From positions 28,919,561 to 28,983,560 of the forward strand of contig NC_080564.1 in the NCBI RefSeq assembly GCF_030253575.1: a stretch of DNA of 64,000 nt, given 5' to 3'. Each line of letters begins with the position of its first letter. The stretch's first letter is position 1. Both the position numbers and the translations under genes were made by a program. This stretch comes from Rhododendron vialii (Eukaryota; Streptophyta; Magnoliopsida; Ericales; Ericaceae). Below are positions 49,225 through 61,137 of this stretch, one piece after another. The notes under the pieces are model-generated. The model was not told where the DNA came from. It did not search any database and saw only the letters and a list, made by a program, of their open reading frames with translations.

Positions 49225-50924
49225 TTGATGTCATGGTTAGCATCGTTCTCAGGTTTTATTGCCTTGTCATGTATATTTAGCACGTTCTCGGGTTTTATTG
49301 CCTTGTCATGTAAATTTAGCATTCTAGTCTCAGACAAGCCTTTTTCTGCGAAGTTGGATCAGTTCAGCCATCACAGCTGTTGTTTATTCTTAAAATTACC
49401 ACTGCAACCACAAGGTTCATAGAAGATAGGGCCGTTATTTGTTTGGTGATAACTTTCGATTTCATTCATACTTGAAGATAGCAGGGAATTTGTAATAATT
49501 CTTTAGGTTGAAGCGGTTTATTTTTATGAAGTTTAGATTATGGGAGCCCTTATCAGTTGTAAGAAAAGAAAGTATTCATTCCAATGTTTCGAATTTGTTT
49601 TAGTATTGAAAGAGTAGTTGTTTGGTTGTCTGGGTTGTGGGGTATTCGGTATGTGTTTGGATGTGGCTGGTACCTGTTGTTAGGTTTCCTTTAATCAGAA
49701 AATTAAGCGAATCCATGAGTTTCTTTGTTTCTAGATTTTGCAAAGGTGTTGCAAGTATGCATTTGTGTTTCGAGCATACAAGCGTGTGTATTTCCGGTCG
49801 ATGCACGTCCATACTGCATTTCTAACAACAAATCTGGCGACTTCAGAAACTTAAGTGGTATTACTCAGTAACTTTGTAGCAAAGCTGCACTTACCATATT
49901 CATTGCACACTTCTAAACAGAGTTGACAAATGAATATACGTCTTAAATCATAAACTACAGGGCACTATCAATGTAGATCCTGTTCAAAATTTTTTTTAAT
50001 AGAACGTACGTTCCCTTACATGCCAAATTCAAATATAAGATGCAAAACTGTTCATTCCGAACCTTGTCTTGCATGCCTAGTTGTTGATGCTTTACTCAAC
50101 ATTGTTACTCTACCCCGAGGTTTGGATTGCGCAGTCGGGACCAATAGTGGCTCGGCTGCAGGGTTATTCCTCGGTTACCAAAAAAAAATAACATTGTATG
50201 TTTCAATGGAAATGTTCGTCGCCTGGTGCACACTCCCCAGTTTGTTTGATACGCTCCCTTGGTCATGTAACTTATGGTACTGGATTATTTGAAGCTTGAT
50301 AGTAGTTGAGATGAATGACTTGTTCCTGCAGTCCTTCCAAGACATTACTGCTTCCCAACGTACCAAGCATGCAAATTGCGATAATGTTTATTTAAAAAAA
50401 AAAGTAAAACAACGCTCTGGCTGGGTCTGATGGATGCACGTGCCAAGGCCGCATTTGGTGAGAGTGAAAAGAGTTGACTTCTAAACAGGCAAACTAGGCA
50501 CGGTGGAAGAAATTCAGTGCCAATTCTTTTCTATCTATTAAGTTTTCTGACGCAGAAAGAAAAGAGAGCGCAGGTCTCAAACATGAAAACATTGTTTGGA
50601 CGGAAGATACTAAAATATATCATTGCTGCATTATAACTAAGAAATTGAATAAAATTAAATATGCAGACAAATAGATATAGTACTGGCATACGAAAACAGG
50701 AATTGATAAAAGAGTATTGTTGCCTGATTGACTCCTCACATAGATATATACCACTAATTTGCTATTTCAAACCTTGCTGATTGGTCCTCCTAAGAAAGAA
50801 AGAAAAAATACTGCCTTGAATTTACAATAAAGGTTGCAATCGAGGATGATCGAGACGGCCGACGGGGAGGGAGATCGATAACGACAGCAAGAGCCCGTGG
50901 TGGAGATACTAGTAGTTTGAAGGC
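49225..50924. other. ATG16 3' flank and intergenic sequence
   Basis: A short internal duplication at 49244-49322 ('ggttttattgccttgtcatgt' type, two copies) lies just after the stop codon, in the likely 3' untranslated region. Small ORFs on both strands have no recognisable domain. No gene called. Confidence 0.45.
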
Positions 50925-51200
50925 CTAACCTTTGTTTCTTTTATACCTCCAACTCCTTTTACCGTATCTGCTTTCGATATGTATCAAATCGCGACATATG
51001 ATATCTACCATAATGGCCGATGAGTTGTCGTCGGTGGGAGGCGCCGCAGGAGCATGGCGAAGCGCCAAGCAGTCCTCCAACGTCAGTGCTTCCTCGTACT
51101 TGACGGCGACCGTAGGGACAGAAACCGCCAATAAAAGTAGAAGCAGCAGCAATATTGTCACGACGGTGAGTGAAGATTTCTGGGACGAGAGAACTGTCAT
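50925..51200 (-). CDS. Possible small secreted peptide precursor
   Basis: A 91-codon minus-strand ORF with a convincing signal peptide: basic/polar start MTVLSSQKSS, then an unbroken leucine-rich core (VVTILLLLLLLLAVSV). The mature part would be about 58 residues with two cysteines and a strongly basic C-terminus (ESRYGKRSWRYKRNKG). No known peptide-hormone motif (CLE, CEP, RALF, PSK, RGF) is visible. A TATA-like CTATTTAAAT lies about 40 bases upstream on this strand (51237-51246), which is close. Function unknown; a chance ORF cannot be excluded. Confidence 0.35.
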   Translation of the reverse strand: MTVLSSQKSSLTVVTILLLLLLLLAVSVPTVAVKYEEALTLEDCLALRHAPAAPPTDDNSSAIMVDIICRDLIHIESRYGKRSWRYKRNKG

Positions 51201-52160
51201 GGTTTCTTTTGTTGGGGAGAAGCGTAACGTGAAAGAGATTAAATAGGAGAGCAGTAGCGAGATTCATGGCAGAAGGCTAGTTTTTGTTAGGATACTGCAA
51301 CATGTAGAGTTTGTGTAGGCATCAAAATGCAGGAGGAGTATTTGGATTAGCATTAGTTAGGAAAGTTAAAGAGATGGGCCAATATAAAATTGCTAGGGGC
51401 AAAGCTAATGTAGAGCCTCCGATAGAAGTTTACGTCACATCTTTCGTCTCGATGAGAAAAAATCGGGAAGAGTATAAAAATGCAAACCAAAGTTGAAAAA
51501 AAATCATATACAAAACTATGAAAAACACCTAAAATCTACTAAAAAGACCGCACCAACAGGTCGGCAAAAAGTTTAGGCCAAAGAGTGCCAAAGAGTGCCT
51601 CTCGCGCATTATAAGTATGCGACGATGGCCACCAATATAAGAAAACCCACCATTCAATTTCAGTAATAGTTCCTTTACATTGTTTACCGTAAGACTACAT
51701 GCTTAGAATTATTTTTTTTAACAACAAAGAAAGTTTATTCACCAAAGGTTAAAAGGATAGAAAGTACAAGCATCATAACGAACAAAATGCATCATAATCA
51801 ACACCCAACCTGCCCGCTAATCCCTCGCTACTAACCATCCTAAGAGCCCTCTCAGAAAACGAAACATGCTTACATTATGCTAGCTCCCTTACACGCTCGA
51901 TGGTTATTTAGTGCTGAAACATTCAATCTTATATCTTCTTTTTACCCAATTGAGGCACAAATCAATCACTTCCGAACGGAACCACTTCAACATTTAATGA
52001 TTTTGTTCGCGTAACTAAAATACCAAACCGATACAAATGCATGGGTTTGGTTCAAAACCTAAACAACAATCCATTGGGTTTCAGAAAGGGAAAAGCACTC
52101 GGCAATTACAGGTACACACATATAATGTGGGCAACACTCGGTGGAAACATATATTCTGAT
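51201..52160. other. Intergenic; foldback-family remnant
   Basis: Around 51430-51550 there is a fragment related to the foldback family at 42.8 and 44.7 kb, including TCGTCTCGATGAGA at 51446. No gene seen on the plus strand; ORFs at 51311 and 52041 have no recognisable domain (the latter is the reverse of a real exon). Confidence 0.45.
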
Positions 52161-52332
52161 TCAGAATTGGAGGAAGTTCTTCTCTTTAAGGCTTTCAACA
52201 GTGTCCCTGAGGGTCACCTCAAGAGGAGTAAAACGGATACCCAAACTCTCTGCCTTTTTCTTGGATATCTGGTAAAGTGGCTCAGTAGGCTTTCCATCTT
52301 CAGGCCTGTCATCATAAAAAGCCCACACAAGT

Positions 52333-55300
52333 CTGTTTGAGATAGTGCATTAGAAAACAGAGTCTCGAAATCTTAGATCATAAGCGAAAAGAGATTCAAT
52401 AAGAGTCCCTTTCTAGCAAGGAAAGAAGCTCAAACATCAGGATTTAACCTCAATCTGCATCAACGAGTACGTTCAACTTATCAACGAACGTAAAAGAGTA
52501 CCTTCAAACAGTAGAAGGTGGAATTTATAGCTACATTGGCAACAGCTCTGGGATCAAACTACCACCAATTTTCATAATATTCGACAAAGTCACATAATAC
52601 TATCATGAGATTTTCTCCTAGTCAAGTTAGGTAGTATACGGAGGTCCCTCTTATTCACCTGTCCTTTCTATTTGTTTAGTGGGAGAATGATAACTTCACA
52701 TAACTATAATTGCACTGCAAACAATTTTGTACATCTCATAAATTCAGTGCTACAGTATATGTGGTGCAGACCATGCGGTCAAGAATATTGCCGAACTTTC
52801 CTAAAATCGTTGGATCCTTTGTCTGAATCTCTTTGAGACTCTCTATTTCTAGAAGTAATCTTTTCGAGCCATTTGGCAAAGAGATTACATGCTCATCGAC
52901 ATGTAATCCTTCCCAACAAAGTGAACTATCCGGACTTGTAATCCTACCCAAGCTAAGATCTTGAGGACAAAAAAAAGATTAGGGATACTTGGTTTCATAA
53001 AATTGTCACCGACTCACCATGAGTCAACAAGAGGAAGAAGAAATATGACTAAAACAGAGAAGCAAACAATATGGAAGAATCAATGTTAGGTAACTCTTTG
53101 ACTTCACTTTCTTCTGTTAACGACATAGATATTGATGCAAATGGTAGCAACTTACCTTTCAGGAAGCTTGAAAGCAGGGTAAAGTTTGCGCAAAATATTC
53201 ACAGCCTCAGAAGAATTCGTTACTGTCCCAACTAAACAGTATCTGCCACTAGCTGAAGAAACCTCATATGCTAGAATATGTGCTAAAGCGACACTCTAAC
53301 ATCGACAAAGTGATCGACTGCATCATCAGGTCCTGCATCAAGTAAATTGCTTGCTTTATACGCGTTGCATATGATAAGAATGTCGCCAAAAGCAGCATAA
53401 TTTTTCCATTAAGTAAACATAAATTTCAATTTGGCAATGTAATCATTGGCTATCACCTCCTAACATATCCCTGGGCATCACTGATGAAGTGACTCACCAA
53501 ATATCAAGGCCCCACCCTCGTTAACCAGTACATTAATTCCTAAGGGACCAATCTAATGAAAATCGTGGCGAAATCCATAATCTAGATCAAAACTTGGTCC
53601 CAGAAACAATGATCAACTAAATCCAATCATACAAAAGAAAAGGAGGGAGGAAATGAAATAGATAAACATAAAGAGAAGTAATAAACAATAAATAAAACGA
53701 AAGGGCAGAGCAAAGGAAGTAACATGTGGTAAACATAAATATCAAGTTGACCAGATGTTTTGTCCTTGAAAACTGTCTGGCTTCACAAAAACTCCTACAT
53801 CCACTTAATCATTAGAAACCTTCCAACATCTCAATCTCCGATAAAATGAAACCTGTCGTTGAACCCTTGTGACTCACAGATTTGAGCTTCTTGCTAAAAG
53901 TACTAAAGAAGGCTTACAAACATTTGCCCTTTAATCCTAATGCTTCTGGGGTCCTCTGTTGGTTATAGCCATAAAATATCTACAGACTGCATCACCTTTT
54001 GTGAAAGAATACAAAATACCTCAGGAAAGCAACCTGTCTATAGGAACGGCTGGGCAACATGAATTGCAAGTCTTGATCTCAATTTATCTGGACCAATTAG
54101 AATCATAGAATCCCTTGTAAGTTTATACTATAGCAAGTTTCTGATGCAGGAGCATAAAAATGCAAAAGCCAAGTAATAATTGGTTGGAAGACGTGTGTCG
54201 ACTATCTAGTAAGTTTTGTTTTCCTGGGAAGTAGTTCAGTATTAACGTAAGTCTTATGTTCTGGAGTCTTGTATTTGGCTATATGTATCTATGAGAAATG
54301 AAAGATGGGAGAGTTTGATATTATTCTAAATTTTGTGCAAGTGTGTCTTGCTTGGAGTGAGTGATTCCTCCTATAATCAAGCGTGTGGCTTGGTCATGTT
54401 GAGTGGCATCCCGATTAGTAGCGTCATGTGGCATCCGCTACCCACGGTCGAGTGGCATCCCGGATTATCCTAATGTTGCAGGTTTCGATCTGCATCAGTT
54501 CCACACAGTGATGACGTTACTCAAAACAATAGGGTAAGAAATTTAATTCTGGACTTGCATACCCTTTCCCTCAGAATATTCTACAATGCATGGACATCCT
54601 ATCTACTATAGATTTGTTGGCTGCTCTCTCTCTCTCATGCGCAGCCTTAAAAAACTCCGATGAAAAACAAAGTAGGAGTTCAAAACCAAACATAATCACC
54701 TTCTTGATTTCCTTTTGCAAAATTGTAGTTTTTTTCCTAGAGGGTTGCCATATAAACCAAACTAGAAAAATTCATGAGAGTATCCGTAAATCTATGTAGG
54801 AAGAAATCATACACATCATCCACATACGTTGCAGAAGATTACCATTTTTTATGAGGTTTAGAGCTACTTCGGAAGTGAAATTGAGAGTTGGCTGCAAGAG
54901 AGGACCAAACACAAATCCTGGATTTATTGTCACCAGGTCTATTCCATTCTCTCTTGCAAATTTCCATGCAGCATCCTCAGCCAAGGTTTTTGAAAGGTGA
55001 TAAAATAGCTGATGCAATAATCTTGATTAGCAGAGAACGAAGAGTGTAAATTCAACTTTATTAAAGATGAACATTCAACATTACTGTTGATAGATCAGTT
55101 GGAGTTAGTCCAAGCCAAAATCAATACAGAAAATCTGAGCATAAATTCAGTTTGTCGAAGATGCCACTTTTTGCATTAATACGAGCATATAAGATGATAA
55201 ATAATCAAGATTCAAGAGATGGATTTCAGGTAACAATAGAGTATCTACACTACAATCTATGAAACCAAAATGCCAAGTAAATACTTGCATTTTACTCATA

Positions 55301-55447
55301 TTTGCTAAAATATAAGGTTTATAATACTGTAAATACTTGTAAATCAAAATTTCTCAAGTACTTCGCATAAACCTTGGCATCACAATACAAAGATGTGATC
55401 GATAGTCATGGACAACCTACCCACTGACGGCTTTATGGTACAGATAC
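52333..55447. other. Introns 3-5 of the CCR-like pseudogene
   Basis: Apart from exons E4 and E5, this stretch is ordinary AT-rich intron with no recognisable element or nested gene. Plus-strand ORFs here have no domains. Confidence 0.5.
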
Positions 55448-55529
55448 TATGGTGGTCATATAGAGGAGAGAATTTTGGTTCCCAGATTCTTTTGGATATC
55501 GACATCTGCTCCATACGAAGGGGTGTCAT

Positions 55530-55806
55530 TGATAGAAAACAGAGAAACAGAGACGGAAAATACTGATATTATTTCTGAATGAATTACAATGAGGTGAGTA
55601 CATCTTTAAATAGAGTAAAGCTATGCCTAAGAAAGGAAGATTACAAGATTTGATTACGATATGATTACCCTATGATTACGCTATGATATGATTACGATAT
55701 GATTACCCTATGATTATGCTATGATTTGATTACGATACATGTCCTAAAATAGCATATTACAAGAAGATACAGAATATATATTCTAGATACAGAATATATA
55801 TTCACA
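55530..55806 (-). repeat. 3' LTR of the copia element (277 bp)
   Basis: Read on the minus strand it starts TGTGAATATATATTC directly after a TTTGAGGGGGGG polypurine tract and ends TTTTCTATCA. A 20-bp region near the start is internally repeated (ATATATTCTG twice). Confidence 0.85.
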
Positions 55807-55818
55807 CCCCCCCTCAAA
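55807..55818 (-). other. Copia polypurine tract
   Basis: TTTGAGGGGGGG on the minus strand, immediately upstream of the LTR. Confidence 0.85.
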
Positions 55819-55819
55819 C

Positions 55820-57619
55820 TCAAGGTGCGAGGGCAGAGAGCATCGAGAGTTTGTCAAGGAGAAAGCGGAAACGAGCAGCGGTATGGGTCTTCGTGAAGAA
55901 ATCAGCCAGCTGCAATGTGGAGGAGACGAAGGGTAAAGCAATGGTGCCAGACTGAAGATGCTGACATACGAAATGACAATCAATCTCAATGTGCTTCGTG
56001 CGCTCATGGAAGACCGAGTTGTGGGCAAGCTGAATAGCACTCTTATTGTCGCAGTAAAGAGGCGTAGGAGTAGTAACAGAGACCCCCATATCGGAAATAA
56101 GCCAGCGAAGCCAGACGATTTCAGAGGTAGCATGGGCCATGGCACGATATTCAGCTTCCGCGGTGGAGCGAGCAACAACAGATTGCTTTTTGCTTTTCCA
56201 AGAGATAAGAGAATCGCCTAGAAAAACACAGAGGCCAGAGGTAGATTTGCGGTCATTGACATCACCTGCCCAGTCAGCATCAGCATAAGCATGGAGGGTT
56301 AAGCTTGATGTAGAAGAAATCAGAAGGCACTGATGAAGGGTACCACGAAGATAACGGAGAATACGTAAGAGGGCAGCCCAATGCGTAGTCCGGGGGGCAG
56401 AGACAAACTGACTAACAATGTGAACTGCATAAGAAATATCTGGCCGAGTAACAGTAAGATAAACTAAGCAGCCCACCAATTCGCGATATTCCGTAGGATC
56501 CTCAAGGGGGACACCATCAGAGGCAGAGAACTTGGCATGGAGTTCAAGGGGAGTATCAACAGTCTTCGTATCCGTGAGACGAGCACGGTGAAGAATATCA
56601 GTAACATACTTGGACTGTCCCAAAAGATACCCCTGAGGAGAGGAAGCAACTTCAATACCAAGAAAATAACGTAGCGGGCCCAAGTCTTTCATTTCGAACT
56701 CACGGAAGAGATGACTTTTGACTTCAGCAATAGCAGTAGAATCAGAACCAGTGATGATCATGTCATCAACATAAAGTAAGAGAAGTACCAGGCCATGAGA
56801 GGTGCGACGGAGAAATAGAGCAGAGTCATGCATGCTGGGCGTGAAGCCAATCTGAAGAACAACATCCTGGAAGCGTGAATACCAAGCGCGAGGGGACTGT
56901 TTCAAGCCATATAGAGCACGACGCAAGCGACAAACCATACCGGAAGGATGAGAGAAGCCAGGAGGAGGCCGCATATAAACCTCTTCAGAGAGATTGCCAT
57001 TGAGAAAAGCATTCTTTACATCCAACTGAGAAAGAGGCCACTGGTGCACTGCGGCCACTGAGATCAAGGTGCGAACAGTGGTCATTTTGGCAACGGGGGC
57101 AAAAGTTTCCTCATAATCAATCCCATACTCCTGAGAAAACCCTTTAGCAACTAAGCGGGCTTTATACCGTTCTAAAGAACCATCAGAATGAGTCTTAACC
57201 TTGTAGACCCATTTGCAACCGATTAGATTCTTACCATCCGGAAGTGAAACCAACTCCCAAGTTTGATTGTGAGCAAGAGCAGTAAGTTCAGCTTGCATGG
57301 CATCCATCCAATTGGGATCATTGCAAGCTTCTTTATAGGACCTAGGCTCAAAATAAGTGTGAATGCGGGAAAGGAATGATTGATAAGAGGATGAGAAACA
57401 AGTATTAGTAAAGCCATATTTTACCTCGTCGGAGTTGTAACAGCGAATCACATGGAGTTGAGCTCGCTCCCTTTGAAGAAACAGAGCTAGAGCTCGCCCG
57501 CTTAGATGAGAGGTGGTCAGAGCTTGCTCACTTGGTTGTGGTTTTGAGGAGTTCAGAAAGTCCTTCTGTATCCCCACAAAAAATCTTGGAGTAAATCCTC
57601 CATGGGTAAGCATGGCCAT
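55820..57619 (-). CDS. Copia reverse transcriptase-RNase H (partial polyprotein)
   Basis: Uninterrupted 599-codon ORF. RT part: WKWVYK-type region read as GCKWVYKVKTHSDGSLERYK, LDVKNAFLNGNL, and the catalytic box YVDDMIITGS, all intact. RNase H part: ADADWAGDVNDRKSTSGL, ARSTAEAEYRAMA, YCDNKSAIQLA and the C-terminal ADFFTK. The first 60-70 codons (from MAMLTHGG) do not resemble copia and may be flank or filler captured at the truncation. The ORF lacks gag, protease and integrase, so it is the tail of a polyprotein, not a complete gene. The open frame suggests a young insertion. Confidence 0.9.
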   Translation of the reverse strand: MAMLTHGGFTPRFFVGIQKDFLNSSKPQPSEQALTTSHLSGRALALFLQRERAQLHVIRCYNSDEVKYGFTNTCFSSSYQSFLSRIHTYFEPRSYKEACNDPNWMDAMQAELTALAHNQTWELVSLPDGKNLIGCKWVYKVKTHSDGSLERYKARLVAKGFSQEYGIDYEETFAPVAKMTTVRTLISVAAVHQWPLSQLDVKNAFLNGNLSEEVYMRPPPGFSHPSGMVCRLRRALYGLKQSPRAWYSRFQDVVLQIGFTPSMHDSALFLRRTSHGLVLLLLYVDDMIITGSDSTAIAEVKSHLFREFEMKDLGPLRYFLGIEVASSPQGYLLGQSKYVTDILHRARLTDTKTVDTPLELHAKFSASDGVPLEDPTEYRELVGCLVYLTVTRPDISYAVHIVSQFVSAPRTTHWAALLRILRYLRGTLHQCLLISSTSSLTLHAYADADWAGDVNDRKSTSGLCVFLGDSLISWKSKKQSVVARSTAEAEYRAMAHATSEIVWLRWLISDMGVSVTTPTPLYCDNKSAIQLAHNSVFHERTKHIEIDCHFVCQHLQSGTIALPFVSSTLQLADFFTKTHTAARFRFLLDKLSMLSALAP

Positions 57620-57760
57620 TTATATATTTTACATGGCATAAAGAGTGTTGAGTTACTTTAAACACTAATGACCGCCAGCATTGTTACCACAACGGAAAAG
57701 GAAAATTTCATTATCCTGGTACTACATCCAAACACTTCACGGATGCATTGTAGATCATAA

Positions 57761-59728
57761 CTGGAAATCATTACATGGTACATATCAACCATCTCATATA
57801 ACTTTTTCCATTCTCTCTTTTTCATAGGTATGTGGGTGGGGTTGGGGGTGGGTGTGTGTGTGTGTGTGTTAAGAAGATGAGAGAAGCAACCAAAAAGAAT
57901 GAGGGAAATCCAATGCACTTATGAGACTGCAGTCCTACTAAAGATATCTGCAAAACATCCTGATATACCAAGACATCCTACGATTCACGATTCGTATCAT
58001 ACAATTTGGTGGGTAATCAATATGAATAGGCTGCCTGATTCGGAAGGAGCTGCGAATCATAAGTGAATCAGTGAATCAATAGATTCACTTAAAATTTCCA
58101 TAACACTTTTTACTCATTTGTTGCAATTTTGTTGCTGGAAAAGGGTTCAAAATATTTTCTTAAGGTCTTTAGTATTGTTATATGCCATCTTTTGTCTATG
58201 TTTCTCTTCATGTAGTATTATAGGTACTAAGCAAGGGAGATTTATTACGATAGTGGATCGAAAATGGCAAAGATAAAGGGAATACAACCACCCTATAGAC
58301 CTTCTAAGGGTTTGTTTTTGTACTTTTTACTCTTTTTTACAAAACAGAACCACAAACACACAACCACTTACAACATAGGTGGGCCCCACACACACTAGGG
58401 TTTGTAGTATTGTGCGGAACCCACGTGTTGTGAGTATTTGTGTAAATGTGTTTGTGGTTCTAGACTTGTTTACAAAAAAACTATATGTAGGATTCACGAA
58501 TCCTTGTCTCTTGGAAGTTGCAATAGAAGTAGGCAAGCAGCTTACCTAACACTCCAGATTATTGTCCAATCATCATTTAGAAGAAGATTTTTACTGATTT
58601 AGGCATAAAACTTTCATTTGTACTATATATTTTGGTTACCCTAATCAATAAACATATGTTCCCATGCATTATAGAAATCATGACCGAATCGGAGACATTC
58701 ACGATTCTATTCGATTCGTAAAAGGACCATTTCGATTCTTGATTGAATTCATGATTTGACAACCTTATTAGCAACATCTCAGACTAAAGTTGCTGACTGA
58801 AAACTTCACTGAAACGAAGTTAGGATTGAGGGGAATCGAAGGAACAAACTGTTTTCATTAAACTTCTTTACCACAAATCAATTGTTTATATAGCACTCAC
58901 CCCTAAGACTAAAGCCCATTTTACTACTAAGAGTGAAGTGCTTACGCCCCTGACGAGATAGGGGCGAGGAAAAGAAAGAGCTCATTTTTCAATTTTGAGA
59001 TTTTGAGATTCGCAAGATCATGATAGAGACCCCTAACCTTGATATGATATACATTTTGGAAAGCCAACTCAAAGAAGGAAAGAGCGCAGTTTCCGCTCAC
59101 TGACTTCAGGACAGCAGCTCCGTAACTGACTTTGACTTAAAAGCACATCTGGCCACTTTCCCGATCGCGGAGAGCACTGTCCACTTCCATGCCACATCAG
59201 CATATGACAAACCTATCTAACTCTCTAAGCTAAACTGACTAACCCCCATCCTTATATCAAATATGAAACATGATATCAGTGACTCATAGTAATGTGTTCC
59301 TGTTTCTTCTTCTCTTCTCCTTTCTTTCTTTTTTTTTGTTTGGTGGAGGTGGGGTTGTGGGCAAGGGATGGTGGCGAAATCTGGACAACTTTTGTGCCTC
59401 CTTTTCTTCAACCTCTACCATGTTGCTTGATTTCTGAATTCTAAAAGTGGCTGGATCTCAAACCAAAAGTTAATTATCTAAATGCATACCATGATTCCTA
59501 TTCCTACTATGTTATTGCGAAGCAAAGTGCCACATCGCCTGATGGCTTGAGTACCAAAGTAATATGAAGTATATAAGCGTGAGGACACCCTTACTTCAAT
59601 AGCTAGTTTTTGGGGTTGAGTTCTACCCAAGACCGTATAAGAGTCATTTGAATCACTAAAATGACATGGAGAAACAAACCAGCACATTCATAATGGAAAC
59701 AAAAGCCACTTGAAGTGTCATAATGAAG
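57761..59728. other. Intron 2 of the CCR-like pseudogene
   Basis: Contains a GT microsatellite (57851-57868) and repeats of the 'gattcacgattcg' type near 57980-58085 and 58670-58760, which look like the two ends of an old element. A minus-strand ORF at 57658-57918 overlaps the exon 3 remnant. No independent gene. Confidence 0.45.
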
Positions 59729-60513
59729 CTGTGGATTGCTGGATTCTAGAAAAACAGGCGATGCTGTGTGTAAGACACCTTCACAACCATCGACCACTGA
59801 ATCAAATGATCCTTCTTCCATTAAGTTAGCTTCAAACAGCTGTAGCCTTTCCTTGGCTCCATGAAGTGAAAGCAAGTGGTCCATCTTCTTGGGATCACCT
59901 ATAGCATGTATCAATAGGATAACAACAAAAAGAACGGACATGTTTGTTAAATGTGCAGAATATCCTGTGTAGTGGCACTAAGTGTGCAGTCAAAATGAGA
60001 TAGCTGTGAGTTGGTCTCACAAATATCACAAGGAAGGGAGTAAGTTAGTGAAATGGACGTCAAACATACACACACACAGTAGAAAACACAAATTGGACTC
60101 AACCTGGTGTATATGTGCCCACTAAAAAATAGGAATAGGAAGTAGAAACATGTGTTGGAATTCCACGCCCATGGTTGGAATTCATCGGATGAAGCAATCT
60201 GATGAGTTTGTTGCTTTAACAGTACCTAACATAGAGGCTCTATGAAGCACAGTTGTCAATTGCCTCGGTATCATCCATCTATGCAGCAAAAGGGATATAA
60301 AGAGGGGAGTGATACAACAAGCGAGACTAGAAGATAAGAGATCAAACACAGAGGAAAGATCTCCTACTATTTTCTCCAAAACACAATTAATTTATCTCCT
60401 AAAAGACCATTTCAAAATCCTTAGAAAACCCTAATAACATGTTGTTAACTACCCCTACCTACTACATCTTACCAAGAATTAAATGTCTGTAATAGTAAAT
60501 TGCGGGTTCTGTG

Positions 60514-60514
<1 letters not shown>

Positions 60515-60547
<33 letters not shown>
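60515..60547. repeat. C homopolymer, 33 bases
   Basis: An uninterrupted C run in intron 1 of the CCR-like pseudogene; length is assembly-sensitive. Confidence 0.9.
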
Positions 60548-60549
<2 letters not shown>

Positions 60550-60685
60550 CATCCACCAGCTTGGTTGGGGTATTTCGCACTCACATTAATCGTGTTTGTT
60601 GTGAATGTGATTGAGTTGTCTGAGTTTATATAGACTACCCACACGCGCGCATATGCATATGTAGTGTGAGGTGTGGGAAACCAAA

Positions 60686-60689
<4 letters not shown>

Positions 60690-60729
<40 letters not shown>
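60690..60729. repeat. (GA)n microsatellite
   Basis: Perfect GA tract; the Arg-Glu and Ser-Leu repeat ORFs over it are not genes. Confidence 0.9.
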
Positions 60730-60732
<3 letters not shown>

Positions 60733-61137
60733 ACAAGATGAAAGAGAGAGATAGATTTGTTCGATCTAGCAAAAAAGAAAAGATGAAAGAGAGAGAGGTC
60801 AGAAGCTGCGAAAATAGTCAAGTGATTTGTAATTTGTGTTGCGTGCCCGAAAAGCATCTGATACTTTAACAACGACAATAGTCAATTTTCATATTTTGGA
60901 TGCCTCCGGATATGTGTGCGCGTATCAGAGAAATGTCCATATCGAAACCAACACAATACCGATACAACTCTCATCTAGAAGTATAAGTGCGTCATAGCAT
61001 TAAATCAAGAAATTGGAACAAAAATCATATATAAGACAATACGTTAAGTGATTAGTCCAGAAATAAAGCAGAGAGTAGTGGCAAAGAAAGAATATTGACT
61101 ACAGTCTCAATAAGCTCAGAAACCTTAATATCAAATG

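Larger units (their letters stand above)
55530..57619 (-). mobile_element. 5'-truncated Ty1/copia retrotransposon
   Basis: 3' half of a copia element in the same orientation as the host gene: RT-RNase H coding region, polypurine tract and one LTR. No 5' LTR, primer site, gag, protease or integrase was found on the upstream side. The 5' boundary is unclear (between about 57600 and 57665). It lies between the two halves of CCR-like exon 3. Confidence 0.88.

Noticed and set aside
52041-52340. 99-codon plus-strand ORF
   Set aside because: It is antisense to the last exon of the CCR-like gene, which has clear family similarity on the minus strand.
57658-57918. 86-codon minus-strand ORF as an independent gene
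   Set aside because: Its C-terminal part overlaps the probable CCR exon 3 remnant and the N-terminal part translates a GT microsatellite.
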